A DNA stretch of 64,000 nt from Gammaproteobacteria bacterium (GTDB lineage: Bacteria > Pseudomonadota > Gammaproteobacteria > Xanthomonadales > SZUA-36), in the NCBI GenBank assembly GCA_030431095.1, contig JAUIJU010000014.1, forward strand, positions 1 to 64,000, read 5' to 3'. How positions within the stretch are numbered: position 1 is the stretch's first letter; every line of letters begins with the position of its first letter. This document shows, piece after piece, positions 1-8,391 of the stretch. The notes under the pieces are model-generated. The model had not been told where the DNA came from. It made no database searches and was given only the letters and a program-made list of their open reading frames with translations. Position numbers and translations under genes: made by a program.

Positions 1-1
1 C

Positions 2-1399
2 GAGCAGGTGTTTTCTCTGCCCAACGAACTCGACCTGACCTCGCTCACGGGCTGGTACGACATGGACCAGGAGTACCTGTTCATCGCGGCCACGAGTTCA
101 CTGGCCCCGGCACTGCTGGCCGACAGCAACTTCTACTCCGACCAGTTCACCCAGGAGTTTCGACTCGATTCCAATTGGGAAAACCGGCTGAATTTCATGG
201 CCGGCATGTTCTACCAGGACGCCAGCATGAACCCCCAGGTGTATCTTCCGGCCAACCAGTTTTTCGGTTTTCCCGAGGCATTCATGCGGGTCAACCATGA
301 CATCGGAATCGAATCTTTCTCGGTTTTCGGTCAACTGCGGTATGCCTTCTCCGAAGAGTGGGAACTGGCGGCGGGCGGTCGTTGGACCTCGGAAGAACGT
401 ACCGACAAGCAGACCAACCTGATCACCGGCACGCCGACCCCGGCCCCGTTGTTCACCGAAAAAATCGATTCGGACAACTTCTCGCCCGAGGTGACCCTGA
501 CCTGGAAGCCGAGCGACGCCATGACCTGGTTCGCGGCATACAAGACCGGCTACAAATCTGGATCCTTCAACGGGGTGATCTTCCAGGCGCCGACCACACC
601 CAACTCCTTCGACGATGAAGAGGCCGAAGGCGTCGAAGTGGGCGTCAAGACCCTGTTGCTCGACCGCCAGCTGTTCCTGAACGCAGCCGCATATTTCTAC
701 GAGTACACGGACCTGCAGGTCGGCGCCAACGAGATTGACGGTCAGTCGGGCCTGATCGCCTTGCGGACGCTTAACGCGGCGGAAGCCGAAGTGTACGGTG
801 TCGACCTGGAGTTGACGTATTCCCCGGCCGGCGTCGAAGGCCTGAACCTTCACGCCGGACTCAACTACAACCATGCCCGCTACACCTCCTATCCCAATGC
901 GCCATGCGGCAATGGCCAAACCATTTCGGAAGGCTGTGACCGCTTGCTGGATCCCAGCACCGGCCGGTACACGTCGCAGGACCTGACGGGTCATGCGCTG
1001 GTGCGCGCTCCGGACTGGATCGCCTATGGGCGCTTTGACTACGAGATTCCCCTGTCCGGCGGACAGGCGCTGAAATTCGGATCGCACGCACGCTATTCCT
1101 CCGACTATGTGACCAACTCGGCCGATCTGTTCGGCTTCCCGCAGGACAGTTACACGAAGTACGACGCGTACGTGACCTACAAGAGCCCCAATGACACCTG
1201 GGAACTCTCCCTGATCGGCAACAACCTGGGTAATGAAGTCATCACGTCGAACTGCTTCAACTCGAACTCGCAGAACGGCGTCTTCTTTGGTGGACAGATC
1301 GCCGGGGCGGAACTGCCCGGACCCGCCGGTGGCGACGAGGCCAACTGCGTTTCCGAGACCGGGCGCGAAGTCTGGCTACGGCTTTCCACCTGGTTCTAA
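2..1399 (+). CDS. TonB-dependent receptor, C-terminal beta-barrel (5' truncated by window edge)
   Basis: The frame is open from the first bases and has no start inside the window, so this is the last 465 residues of a longer outer-membrane receptor. The protein shows alternating amphipathic strands typical of a TonB-dependent barrel, with KTGYKSGSFN near residue 180, a late strand ending GNNLGNE, and a terminal aromatic strand ending VWLRLSTWF, as outer-membrane insertion by BamA requires. The plug domain and TonB box lie upstream of the window. Four cysteines (CGNG, EGC, NCF, ANC) lie in extracellular-loop-like segments and could form disulfides. Two small ferredoxin-fold proteins follow, so the substrate may be a compound catabolised by them, but nothing here identifies it. 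Confidence 0.93.
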   Translation, partial: EQVFSLPNELDLTSLTGWYDMDQEYLFIAATSSLAPALLADSNFYSDQFTQEFRLDSNWENRLNFMAGMFYQDASMNPQVYLPANQFFGFPEAFMRVNHDIGIESFSVFGQLRYAFSEEWELAAGGRWTSEERTDKQTNLITGTPTPAPLFTEKIDSDNFSPEVTLTWKPSDAMTWFAAYKTGYKSGSFNGVIFQAPTTPNSFDDEEAEGVEVGVKTLLLDRQLFLNAAAYFYEYTDLQVGANEIDGQSGLIALRTLNAAEAEVYGVDLELTYSPAGVEGLNLHAGLNYNHARYTSYPNAPCGNGQTISEGCDRLLDPSTGRYTSQDLTGHALVRAPDWIAYGRFDYEIPLSGGQALKFGSHARYSSDYVTNSADLFGFPQDSYTKYDAYVTYKSPNDTWELSLIGNNLGNEVITSNCFNSNSQNGVFFGGQIAGAELPGPAGGDEANCVSETGREVWLRLSTWF

Positions 1400-1415
1400 C
1401 CGCTCTTGCCAGCCC

Positions 1416-1443
1416 GGCCGGCCTTCAACGCTGAAGGCCGGCC
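1416..1443 (+). terminator. Strong hairpin after the TonB receptor
   Basis: Twelve-base arms GGCCGGCCTTCA and TGAAGGCCGGCC pair perfectly around an ACGC loop, 16 bases after the receptor stop codon. No T-tract follows, so it may be a weak intrinsic terminator or an mRNA 3' stabiliser rather than a canonical Rho-independent terminator. Confidence 0.6.
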
Positions 1444-1520
1444 CCCGGGGCACACCGTTGGCCCACATTGGATACGGACACCACGAACCCCACCCTGATT
1501 CAACACCTGGAGAACTCAAC

Positions 1521-1835
1521 ATGACCGCCTATGTCGTCATCATCCGTCAACAGACCACGGACCCGGAAGCGTACGAAAAGTACTTTGACCTGGCGAAACT
1601 GGCGTCCGCCGATGGCGCGCAATTCGTCGCCAAGAACAGTGAATTCCAGATCCTCGAAGGCCCGGACGCCGAAGCGGCCGTCATCCTGAGCTTTCCGGAC
1701 ATGGAGGCAGCGCGGAAATGGTATTTCAGCGACGAGTACCAGGCGGCTGTCGTGCACCGGCTCCGTGGCGCGAATTTCGTGACTGTCCTGATCGACGGCG
1801 AAGTCAATCTCCCGGAGGGTTATCCGGGAACATGA
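1521..1835 (+). CDS. DUF1330 family small protein
   Basis: A 104-residue protein beginning MTAYVVIIRQQ, with the dimeric alpha/beta-barrel (ferredoxin-like) pattern of DUF1330. Typical features are a tyrosine-rich first helix (PEAYEKYFDLA), a central GPDAEAAVILSFPDME segment, and the WYFSDEYQAA helix common to this family. The start ATG is preceded by GGAG at about ten bases. The biochemical role of DUF1330 is not established; relatives often sit beside degradation genes and antibiotic-biosynthesis-monooxygenase (ABM) proteins, as here. It is probably co-transcribed with the ABM-like gene 64 bases downstream. Confidence 0.85.
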   Translation: MTAYVVIIRQQTTDPEAYEKYFDLAKLASADGAQFVAKNSEFQILEGPDAEAAVILSFPDMEAARKWYFSDEYQAAVVHRLRGANFVTVLIDGEVNLPEGYPGT

Positions 1836-1899
1836 AGCGCGCCGGGGCGCCGCCGGGCGGCGTCACGCGTACCTTTCGAATTCATCACCGAGGCCAGCC

Positions 1900-2250
1900 A
1901 TGATATTTGTTCACGCCATTGTTCGCGTCAAACCCGAGAAAACCGCACTCTACGAAGAAGCCTTCAGAGCCTTGCGGGCCAGGACGCTGGCCAACGAGCC
2001 TGGCTGTCCCGTGTTCGAAGCCGCCGTCAACCCAAGCGACCCCTGTGAGTACCGCGTCTTCGAGGCGTACGAGGACGAGGACGCCATCGCGCAACACATT
2101 TCGACGGACTACTACGCACCAGCCGCCGCCACCTTCGTGGAATGCATGGAAGGGGACCACATGGAGGAGATCGAGCGACGTGGCCTGACGGGGCGGGCCA
2201 TGTACGATGTCATCAAGAGCGTGAAGATGGAGCGTTTCGAAACCCTCTAG
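1900..2250 (+). CDS. Antibiotic biosynthesis monooxygenase (ABM) domain protein
   Basis: A 116-residue protein with the ABM/dimeric alpha-beta-barrel layout: strand IFVHAIVRVKPEK, helix ALYEEAFRALRARTLANEPGC, strand VFEAAVNPSD, strand YRVFEAYEDEDAIAQHISTDYY. Family members act as cofactor-free monooxygenases or heme-degrading enzymes, and many only bind hydrophobic ligands. No heme-degradation signature (the Asn/Trp pair of IsdG) is obvious, so the reaction is unassigned. GAGG precedes the ATG by six bases. It follows the DUF1330 gene with the same fold, which suggests the two small proteins handle related substrates. Confidence 0.85.
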   Translation: MIFVHAIVRVKPEKTALYEEAFRALRARTLANEPGCPVFEAAVNPSDPCEYRVFEAYEDEDAIAQHISTDYYAPAAATFVECMEGDHMEEIERRGLTGRAMYDVIKSVKMERFETL

Positions 2251-2288
2251 ACCGCGCCGGGCCACGGCGCAATCCTGCCCTGCCCGGC

Positions 2289-3854
2289 TTACTCGTCGAC
2301 CGGGTTGAGGTCGGTCGCCGGGTCGGCCGCCAGCAATACGCCCTTGCGCCCCGACAACAGGCTGCGTGTCTTGGCACCCGCGTACTTGACCAGGAATCGG
2401 GCCAGGCGGAACAGGTGCGTGGGATAGCGCAGGGTCAGGTGCGTGTAGTACCACATCATCCTCGGGCGCTGGTAGAAACTCAGCAGTATCGACTGGTAAT
2501 GGCGATCCAGTTCGTCCACCGTCATGCCGTCCGGCGCCCACAGGAAATTCATGCCGTTCATTTTCTGCCAGTGATCGTCGCGAATGGTGGTGCCGTACAG
2601 GTCCTTGTAAATGGGTGATCCCGGATACGGCGTGAACTTGGTCAGGTTCATGATCGTGATCGGGTTGTCGCGAATGAAATCGCGGGTCTTCTCGATGGTT
2701 TCCAGGGTCTCGCCCGGATAGCCGAGGATGAACAGCCCCTTGGTGCGGATTCCCGCTTCGTGCGTCCAGCGCATGGCCTGCACGGACCGTTCGATGTCGG
2801 CGGACTTGTCCATGCTTTTGAGAATCTCGTTGGAGCCGGACTCCAGCCCGAAACTGATCTCCCAGCACCCGGCCTGCTTCATCGTCTCCAGGATATCCGG
2901 CTTCACCGTGTCGACCCGCGCGGTGCAGCTCCACGTCATTTTCAGGCCGGACTCGAGGATCATCTCGCACAGTTTCCGCGTGCGCACCTTGCTGGCCAGG
3001 AACAGGTCATCGACAAACAGGATGTGGCGCACGCCGTAGGTTTCCTGCAGGTGCACCATGAGCTCGAAGACCTTCTCAGGGCTGTAGTGGCGCACCTTGG
3101 CGCCAAAGGTCGAGGTGTCGCAGAACTTGCAGTGAAAGGGACAGCCGCGCGAGGCCGCGATGGTGGCGACCGGCGAGCGTGGAAAATCGTAAATGGCCGC
3201 CGGGTAGCCCTCGGGAAAATTCGGCAACAGGTCCCAGGCGGGCATGGGCAGGTGATCGAGGTTCCGGTTGATGGGCAAACCGGGGTTGCTCTGGACTTCG
3301 CCGTTTTCCAGGTAGCACACGGCAGGCACCGATCTCAGCGGCTGGTCGGCCTCCAGGGCCGCCAGCAGGTGCACCAGCGCTTCCTCGCCTTCGCCGACCA
3401 CGGCCACGTCGAACTCCGGAAAACGCGCCATGGTTTCCCGGCTCATGGAAGAGATGTGCGGCCCACCGACAATGATCACCACGTCGGGCAGGGCCCGCTT
3501 CAGTTTGCGGGAGATCTCCGCGGCGCCCCACACGCCCACGGTGAACAGCGTGATGCCGACGTAGCGGGGTGCCGTCTCGACCAGCGCCGCCACCACGCCG
3601 TCGACATCCAGGCCCGCCACGTCCGCCTCGATGATGGACGGTTCATAGCCGTGTTCGCGAACCTCTGCGGCAAGGTGCAGCAAGCCCAGTGATGGCGATT
3701 GGTTGGTGACTTCGCGGACGAATTCGTAGCCTGGCGAAATGCGATCGTACGGGGGCGTGACGAAGACGATGCGCCGGTGCGCGGGCGCCGGTGCGGGTGG
3801 CCTTCCGGGCGCTCCGGGGTCGACAACGGGTAAGGAATGCTGCGCTACCGCCAT
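2289..3854 (-). CDS. B12-binding domain radical SAM protein
   Basis: The N-terminal half (residues about 30-160) is a cobalamin-binding Rossmann domain with the IVVGGPHIS signature. It is followed by a radical SAM core whose CxxxCxxC iron-sulfur cluster cysteines are at residues 238, 242 and 245 (RGCPFHCKFCDTS), a GLESG motif and a PYPGSP segment. This is the architecture of BchE/HpnJ-type enzymes and of B12-dependent methylases. The chosen start (MAVAQHS) is preceded by a GGGGGC purine run; an upstream in-frame start would add 22 poorly supported residues. The arginine-rich C-terminus beyond residue 430 (PRMMWYYTHLTLRYP) is typical of these proteins. The gene stands alone, so the substrate cannot be inferred. 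Confidence 0.9.
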   Translation of the reverse strand: MAVAQHSLPVVDPGAPGRPPAPAPAHRRIVFVTPPYDRISPGYEFVREVTNQSPSLGLLHLAAEVREHGYEPSIIEADVAGLDVDGVVAALVETAPRYVGITLFTVGVWGAAEISRKLKRALPDVVIIVGGPHISSMSRETMARFPEFDVAVVGEGEEALVHLLAALEADQPLRSVPAVCYLENGEVQSNPGLPINRNLDHLPMPAWDLLPNFPEGYPAAIYDFPRSPVATIAASRGCPFHCKFCDTSTFGAKVRHYSPEKVFELMVHLQETYGVRHILFVDDLFLASKVRTRKLCEMILESGLKMTWSCTARVDTVKPDILETMKQAGCWEISFGLESGSNEILKSMDKSADIERSVQAMRWTHEAGIRTKGLFILGYPGETLETIEKTRDFIRDNPITIMNLTKFTPYPGSPIYKDLYGTTIRDDHWQKMNGMNFLWAPDGMTVDELDRHYQSILLSFYQRPRMMWYYTHLTLRYPTHLFRLARFLVKYAGAKTRSLLSGRKGVLLAADPATDLNPVDE

Positions 3855-3997
3855 TGGTCTGCCCCCGGGTTTGAGAAGAACAGTGTAAACCCTTTCGGAA
3901 CGGGCCGGACAATCGCGCAACTACTGAGCGCCCGGACCCCTTAAAATGATCCCCTGCAACCGTTCGGCCACCCGGCGGCAAGACAGGAGGGATCAGC

Positions 3998-4624
3998 ATG
4001 GCGGGCAGAACCAGGAAACGCATGCCGAAGCGTAAACCGGCCGTGAAGCGACCGGCGCAAAAGGCCAGGCCTGCCGTCGAGGGATTCGACCGGCAGGTGA
4101 CCGTCGCGCGCTGCTTCAGCGACGAAGAGATGGACGCCCTGATCCAGGCCGCCGAGAACGATATCAAGAACGCCACTTTCGGCGGTCAGAAGACGAACCC
4201 GGCGATACGCCGTTCACAGGTGCACTGGCTGGACCGGGAACAGTATGACTGGGCTTACAGCAAGGTGTGGCGCGCCATTCAACAGGTGAATGCCCGGAGC
4301 TACGGCTTCGACATCACCAAGTTCGAGGGCCGCATGCAGGTCACCCGGTATCACGAGGTGGACAAGGGCCACTACACCTGGCACATGGACGGCGGCAAGA
4401 AGACCGCCAACCGCAAAATCAGTCTGTCCGTGCAACTGAGCCACTCGACGGACTACGAAGGCGGCGACATCGGATTTTTCTACACCAACAAGGAACGCTT
4501 CGCCTCGCGCGACCGCGGTGCGATCGTCACGTTCCCCAGCTGGGTGATGCACCGCGTGACGCCGGTGACCAGGGGCGTTCGCTACAGCCTGATCGCCTGG
4601 ATCGTCGGGCCGCGGTGGCGGTAG
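3998..4624 (+). CDS. 2-oxoglutarate/Fe(II)-dependent prolyl-hydroxylase-like oxygenase
   Basis: A 208-residue single-domain enzyme. The facial triad is visible as H129-x-D131 (WHMDGG) and H185 (SWVMHRVTP), and R195 is placed to bind the 2-oxoglutarate carboxylate (TRGVRYSLIAWI). The segment QVTRYHEVDKGHYTWHMD is the usual lead-in to the HxD motif in PKHD-type hydroxylases. The first 28 residues are a lysine/arginine-rich tail (MAGRTRKRMPKRK) of unknown purpose. AGGAGG lies eight bases upstream of the ATG. It is divergent from the radical SAM gene. The substrate is unknown; PKHD enzymes hydroxylate protein or small-molecule targets. Confidence 0.9.
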   Translation: MAGRTRKRMPKRKPAVKRPAQKARPAVEGFDRQVTVARCFSDEEMDALIQAAENDIKNATFGGQKTNPAIRRSQVHWLDREQYDWAYSKVWRAIQQVNARSYGFDITKFEGRMQVTRYHEVDKGHYTWHMDGGKKTANRKISLSVQLSHSTDYEGGDIGFFYTNKERFASRDRGAIVTFPSWVMHRVTPVTRGVRYSLIAWIVGPRWR

Positions 4625-4655
4625 CGGCGATTCCGTTCACCGGTGCACCGGGCGC

Positions 4656-5570
4656 TTACGACATGTTCGCTTGCCGCCAGTCCGTCCTGTGGCCGTAGAG
4701 GTCCATGTAGTCAATGGTGACGTGGTTGCGTTGCTGGCGGGTCACGTCCCAGAACACCTGGTCCGTTCCGGCGCCGGTCTCCCAGGTGGGCGTCGAGCCA
4801 CGAACGTAGTGCCAGGACGTGCCGCCGGGTTGGTTGCCGCCCAGGTGGCGACGCAGGCGCCTGCACCAGGGATAGCCGTGCCAGCCCTCGATGCGCGTCC
4901 CGGCGCCCATGAGATCGGAACGTTGATGGCCGTTGCCGCCATAGGCCAGGGTCGAGTTGGAGCCTCGCCCGGCGCGCACCGCGCCTTGCTGGTTGACGTG
5001 GCCCAGCCCGATGTAGTGCCCGAACTCGTGTAGCGCCGAAATCTGCCCGGAACGTTTGGGACGAATGTCGTTGGTGTCGAGCGTTCCGAACACCTCCCCG
5101 CCCCTCAGGGAACACCGGCGGAAACTGCCCAGGTAGGGCGCCGACATGCTCGACCGGACAAACTGGTCGGGATCGATGTGGTAGCAGTTGATGACGAGGT
5201 GGGCGGCTTCCCGTCCGACATACTGGATCTGCAATTTGCACTTGATGCAGGGCACGCGGTAGTTCCGGTCACGAACCGGTGGGGTATCGAAGCGCCAGTC
5301 GCGCGACGGCACCAGCCACAGTTTGTCGTTCCAGCCTTCCTCGACCACCCGCTTCAGGTCCTGCGCCCAGGAGGCGGCCCGGGGACCCTCCCAGTTCTGC
5401 GTCTGAACGGTGGTGGTTCCTCCGTCTTCGTTGTTGTAGGTGATCTGTCTCGCCGGATGCCGCGCGAGGTAGACCTTGATGGTAATGGTCAGCTCTGCGA
5501 CCGCGCTGGTGCCTCCCGGCATCAGCATTGAATCCATCCAGTCGTCGTTAATCAGGTAGGTCGTGGCCAT
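4656..5570 (-). CDS. Metzincin-type zinc metalloprotease domain protein
   Basis: A 304-residue protein with the extended zinc motif HEFGHYIGLGH at residues 181-191, that is HExxHxxGxxH, the three-histidine metzincin signature. A downstream SDLMGAG segment (Met221) can supply the Met-turn. There is no signal peptide. I chose the start MATTYLINDD because GGAGCGGAG sits immediately upstream; the open frame continues 63 codons further but overlaps the promoter side of the opposite gene. The middle carries five cysteines (CIKCK, NCYH, RRCS). A cytosolic metzincin without a secretion signal could be a substrate of a contractile secretion device, in keeping with the VgrG island in the same window, but this is inference. 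Confidence 0.75.
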   Translation of the reverse strand: MATTYLINDDWMDSMLMPGGTSAVAELTITIKVYLARHPARQITYNNEDGGTTTVQTQNWEGPRAASWAQDLKRVVEEGWNDKLWLVPSRDWRFDTPPVRDRNYRVPCIKCKLQIQYVGREAAHLVINCYHIDPDQFVRSSMSAPYLGSFRRCSLRGGEVFGTLDTNDIRPKRSGQISALHEFGHYIGLGHVNQQGAVRAGRGSNSTLAYGGNGHQRSDLMGAGTRIEGWHGYPWCRRLRRHLGGNQPGGTSWHYVRGSTPTWETGAGTDQVFWDVTRQQRNHVTIDYMDLYGHRTDWRQANMS

Positions 5571-5733
5571 CTCCGCTCCGTTGGATCTGGGCTCAAACTG
5601 TTGTTCAACCTGAGTGTAGTCGCCCAGCGGGTGATTTGCCGCGGAGACGGATCGGTTACGTGCCTGCAGGCTTGGTCTCGTGGAAAAGCGCGCACCCCGC
5701 ATGAAATAATCCCTCGCGTTACCTCCGCCCCGG

Positions 5734-6558
5734 ATGTCAGTCATGCCCGCAGGCGACACGCCACCGAATTCGACCCGTCGCTCAACCGGTCAGCGTCTGC
5801 TGCGGGGCGCGCGAACGAGCCTTTTCAGCGCCCTGGCGTCCCTGCGCGAGAGCGCAATGGCCCTGCTGCCCATCGTGCTGGTGGTGGCGTTTTTCGAGTG
5901 GGTCGTGCTGCGCCAGCCCATTCCCAACCTGGGCCGTATCGTGATGGGCGCGCTGATGGTCGTGGCCGGACTGGCCATGTTCGTGCGTGGCCTGCAGATG
6001 GCGCTGTTTCCCCTGGGCGAGGAAATGGCCTGGAACTTCGTGCGGCGAGGCAACCTGTGGTGGTTGCTGATCTTCGCGTTTACCCTGGGGTTTGGCACCA
6101 CCGTGGCCGAACCGGCGCTGATCGCCATCGCCGAGGAAGCCGCCAGCGTCGCATCCCAGGGCGGCGTGATCGGCCACGACGACGCGGCCATGTCGTCCTA
6201 CGCGCTGGGCCTGCGCCTGACCGTGGCCGTTTCGGTGGGCGTGGCGCTGGTGGCCGGGGTGTTCCGCATTCTGAAAGGCTGGCCGGTGCAGTACCTGATC
6301 ATGGGCGGCTACGTCGGGGTGGTGCTGATGACCGTGATCGCGCCGCCGGAGATCATCGGCATCGCGTACGATTCCGGCGGCGTAACGACCAGCACCGTGA
6401 CCGTGCCCCTGGTGGCGGCCCTGGGCATCGGCCTGGCCAGTTCCATCAAGGGCCGCAGCCCAATGATCGACGGCTTCGGGCTGATTGCTTTCGCCTCGCT
6501 CACACCGATGATTTTCGTCATGGCTTACGGCCTGCTGACCCAGGGCGGCACCGCATGA
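5734..6558 (+). CDS. DUF1538 membrane protein, first of a tandem pair
   Basis: A 274-residue polytopic inner-membrane protein with about six hydrophobic segments. It carries both DUF1538 landmarks: GTTVAEPAL after the third segment and DSGGVTTSTVTVPLVAAL near the C-terminus. The start could instead be the internal ATG nine bases later (MPAGDT); neither has a strong ribosome site. The next gene is a paralogue of the same half, and the stop and start overlap as ATGA, so translation is coupled. The repeated SGGVTTSTVTVP motifs resemble re-entrant substrate-binding hairpins of two-fold inverted transporters, which suggests the pair forms a heteromeric transporter or channel. That function is inference. 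Confidence 0.85.
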   Translation: MSVMPAGDTPPNSTRRSTGQRLLRGARTSLFSALASLRESAMALLPIVLVVAFFEWVVLRQPIPNLGRIVMGALMVVAGLAMFVRGLQMALFPLGEEMAWNFVRRGNLWWLLIFAFTLGFGTTVAEPALIAIAEEAASVASQGGVIGHDDAAMSSYALGLRLTVAVSVGVALVAGVFRILKGWPVQYLIMGGYVGVVLMTVIAPPEIIGIAYDSGGVTTSTVTVPLVAALGIGLASSIKGRSPMIDGFGLIAFASLTPMIFVMAYGLLTQGGTA

Positions 6559-7370
6559 GCGCCCTGGCCAGTTTCGGCGTCACACTGCTCGCCATGCTGC
6601 GCGACGTGTTGCCTATCGCCACGATACTCATCGGGTTCCAGTTGTTCGTGCTGCGCCGCCCGATCAGGAACCCGGCCCGTGTGGGCTTCGGCCTGCTGTT
6701 CGTCCTGCTGGGGCTGGCGCTGTTTCTCGAGGGACTGGAACTGGCCCTGTTTCCCCTGGGACGCCTCATGGCGGAACAGCTCACGGCGACGCAGTTCCTC
6801 TATGGCCTGGAAGGCATCCCGGGGACGGGCCCGCACTGGTCGGACTATCTGTGGGTGTACCTCTTCGCCGGGGCCATTGGCTTTGCCACCACCGTGGCCG
6901 AGCCCGCCTTGCTGGCGGTGGCGTTGAAGGCCAACCAGGTGTCCGCCGGAACGATCACGGTGCGCGGACTGCGCATCGCGGTCGCCCTGGGCGTGGCGAT
7001 CGGCGTTGCGCTGGGCGCGTTCCGCATCGTGACCGGAACCCCGCTGCATTGGTACATCATCAGCGGCTACGTGGTGGTGATCGTTCAAACGGTCTTCGCG
7101 CCGAAACTGATCATACCGCTGGCCTACGACTCCGGTGGCGTCACCACCAGCACCGTGACCGTACCGCTGGTGGCCGCGCTGGGCCTCGGCCTGGCTGAAA
7201 CCATTCCGGGGCGCAGTGCGCTGCTGGACGGCTTCGGGCTGATCGCGTTTGCCAGCCTGTTTCCCATCATGGCCGTGATGGCCTACGCGCAACTGGGCGA
7301 GTGGCATGCTCGGCGTGTCCGGGCGGCCGGCAGGCGGCCCCACCCGCAAGAAGGAGAACCCGATTCGTGA
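6555..7370 (+). CDS. DUF1538 membrane protein, second of a tandem pair
   Basis: A 271-residue paralogue of the preceding protein, with the same order of membrane segments and the same two motifs, TTVAEPALLAVA and DSGGVTTSTVTVP. The start is fixed by the four-base ATGA overlap with the upstream stop. It has a longer loop (about residues 70-95, ATQFLYGLEGIPGTGPHWSDY) between the second and third segments than its partner. DUF1538 proteins also exist as single fused chains, so these two are best read as separated halves of one complex. The stop overlaps the GTG of a PII-like gene, which makes a PII-regulated membrane system likely. Confidence 0.85.
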   Translation: MSALASFGVTLLAMLRDVLPIATILIGFQLFVLRRPIRNPARVGFGLLFVLLGLALFLEGLELALFPLGRLMAEQLTATQFLYGLEGIPGTGPHWSDYLWVYLFAGAIGFATTVAEPALLAVALKANQVSAGTITVRGLRIAVALGVAIGVALGAFRIVTGTPLHWYIISGYVVVIVQTVFAPKLIIPLAYDSGGVTTSTVTVPLVAALGLGLAETIPGRSALLDGFGLIAFASLFPIMAVMAYAQLGEWHARRVRAAGRRPHPQEGEPDS

Positions 7371-7711
7371 AATTCAAACTGATCGTCATCATGGTCGAGG
7401 ACGACCGCACCAATGCCATCATCGACGCTGCGCGGGACGCCGGGGCCACCGGCTGCACCGTGCTCAACCAGGCCCGGGGCGAAGGCATCACGCCCCAGCG
7501 CACGTTCCTGGGCCTGAGCATGGAAAGCCAGGTCGACGTGGTGTTACTGCTGGCCGAAGAACACCGCAGCCGCCACATCCTGGAGCAGGTCGCCGCCGCC
7601 GGCGAATTCGAGGAAACGCCCGGCACGGGCATTGCCTTTCAGGTGGACGTGGAAGACGCCATCGGCCTGAAACACCAGATCGAGGTGCTGAGCCAGCCCA
7701 CGGAGGACTGA
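7367..7711 (+). CDS. PII-like signalling protein linked to DUF1538
   Basis: A 114-residue protein with the PII (GlnB-like) ferredoxin fold: strand KFKLIVIMVEDD, helix RTNAIIDAARDAGATGCTVLN, a T-loop-like QARGEGITPQRTFLG segment, and the C-terminal GTGIAFQVDVEDAIGL that corresponds to the nucleotide-binding B/C-loop region. The T-loop lacks the uridylylated tyrosine of GlnB, so classical nitrogen signalling through GlnD is unlikely. The GTG start overlaps the previous stop (GTGA) and has AAGGAG upstream. As with GlnK-AmtB, a PII protein encoded in the same operon as a membrane protein probably gates it in response to a nucleotide; this is inference from operon structure. Confidence 0.82.
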   Translation: MKFKLIVIMVEDDRTNAIIDAARDAGATGCTVLNQARGEGITPQRTFLGLSMESQVDVVLLLAEEHRSRHILEQVAAAGEFEETPGTGIAFQVDVEDAIGLKHQIEVLSQPTED

Positions 7712-7778
7712 GGGCGTGGGCGATTGCCCGTCACCTCAGTCACGCCTTGAGGCCAAAACCGGCGGTTCGGATGGGCGC

Positions 7779-8276
7779 TCAGGCGTCGCCCAGGCGTGCA
7801 TTCATCGTCGGATTGTTCAGCCACGTGGAAATGTCCTTGCCCATGGCCTTGATGCAACGACCCAGAATCGAGCAGGTCCCCTTGAACCCACCGAAGGCGC
7901 CGCCGCCGGAATAGCGCGTGGAGATGAACGATCCGATTTTTTCGCCGTTTTCCCACAGTTCGCCGTTGGCGGTCACTGACTTGGAACCGCTCCAGGCGCC
8001 GCCGCCGGTACCCAGCACGTTGGTAAACTCGAGCTTGAGGACCCTGCCCTTGCTGGTGTCCCCACCGATGACCACCTTGAGGCCACCCTTGGCGTAGTCC
8101 TGGATGAACTCCGGCAGTCGGGTATCCAGGTCACACTCCGCCTTGACCGCATCCGTCGCGCTGCTCGCGTCGCCATACGGCACCGGGCTGACCACGTGGA
8201 CCGTGCTCTCCGCTTGGGCCTGGGCAGCCACGAACACCATGGCCGCAACGGTCAGGATCATGAATAATTGACGCAT
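7779..8276 (-). CDS. Small exported protein of unknown function
   Basis: A 165-residue protein with a clear Sec signal peptide (MRQLFMILTVAAMVFVAAQAQA, cleavage expected after AQA). The mature part is glycine-rich with TGGGAWSGSKS and RYSGGGAFGGFKG segments and four cysteines: one near the start (CDL) and three late (GTCSILGRCIK region). The start is supported by GGAG seven bases upstream. Many homologous-looking small periplasmic proteins exist in proteobacteria without known function; it could bind metal or lipid. It is transcribed divergently from the LssY_C lipoprotein gene. Confidence 0.75.
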   Translation of the reverse strand: MRQLFMILTVAAMVFVAAQAQAESTVHVVSPVPYGDASSATDAVKAECDLDTRLPEFIQDYAKGGLKVVIGGDTSKGRVLKLEFTNVLGTGGGAWSGSKSVTANGELWENGEKIGSFISTRYSGGGAFGGFKGTCSILGRCIKAMGKDISTWLNNPTMNARLGDA

Positions 8277-8391
8277 CGGAAACTCCTCAATCAGGTGACG
8301 GAAAGCGAGAGCATACACCGGCTTCACCCGCGTCGCGGCATGAGCCGCCAATTTGTGCTCTAAATGAGGGTGTCGAACCCGGAGGTACGCG

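Noticed and set aside
5601-6554. Upstream extension of the second DUF1538 frame
   Set aside because: It overlaps the first DUF1538 gene in another frame and reads as arginine-rich noise.
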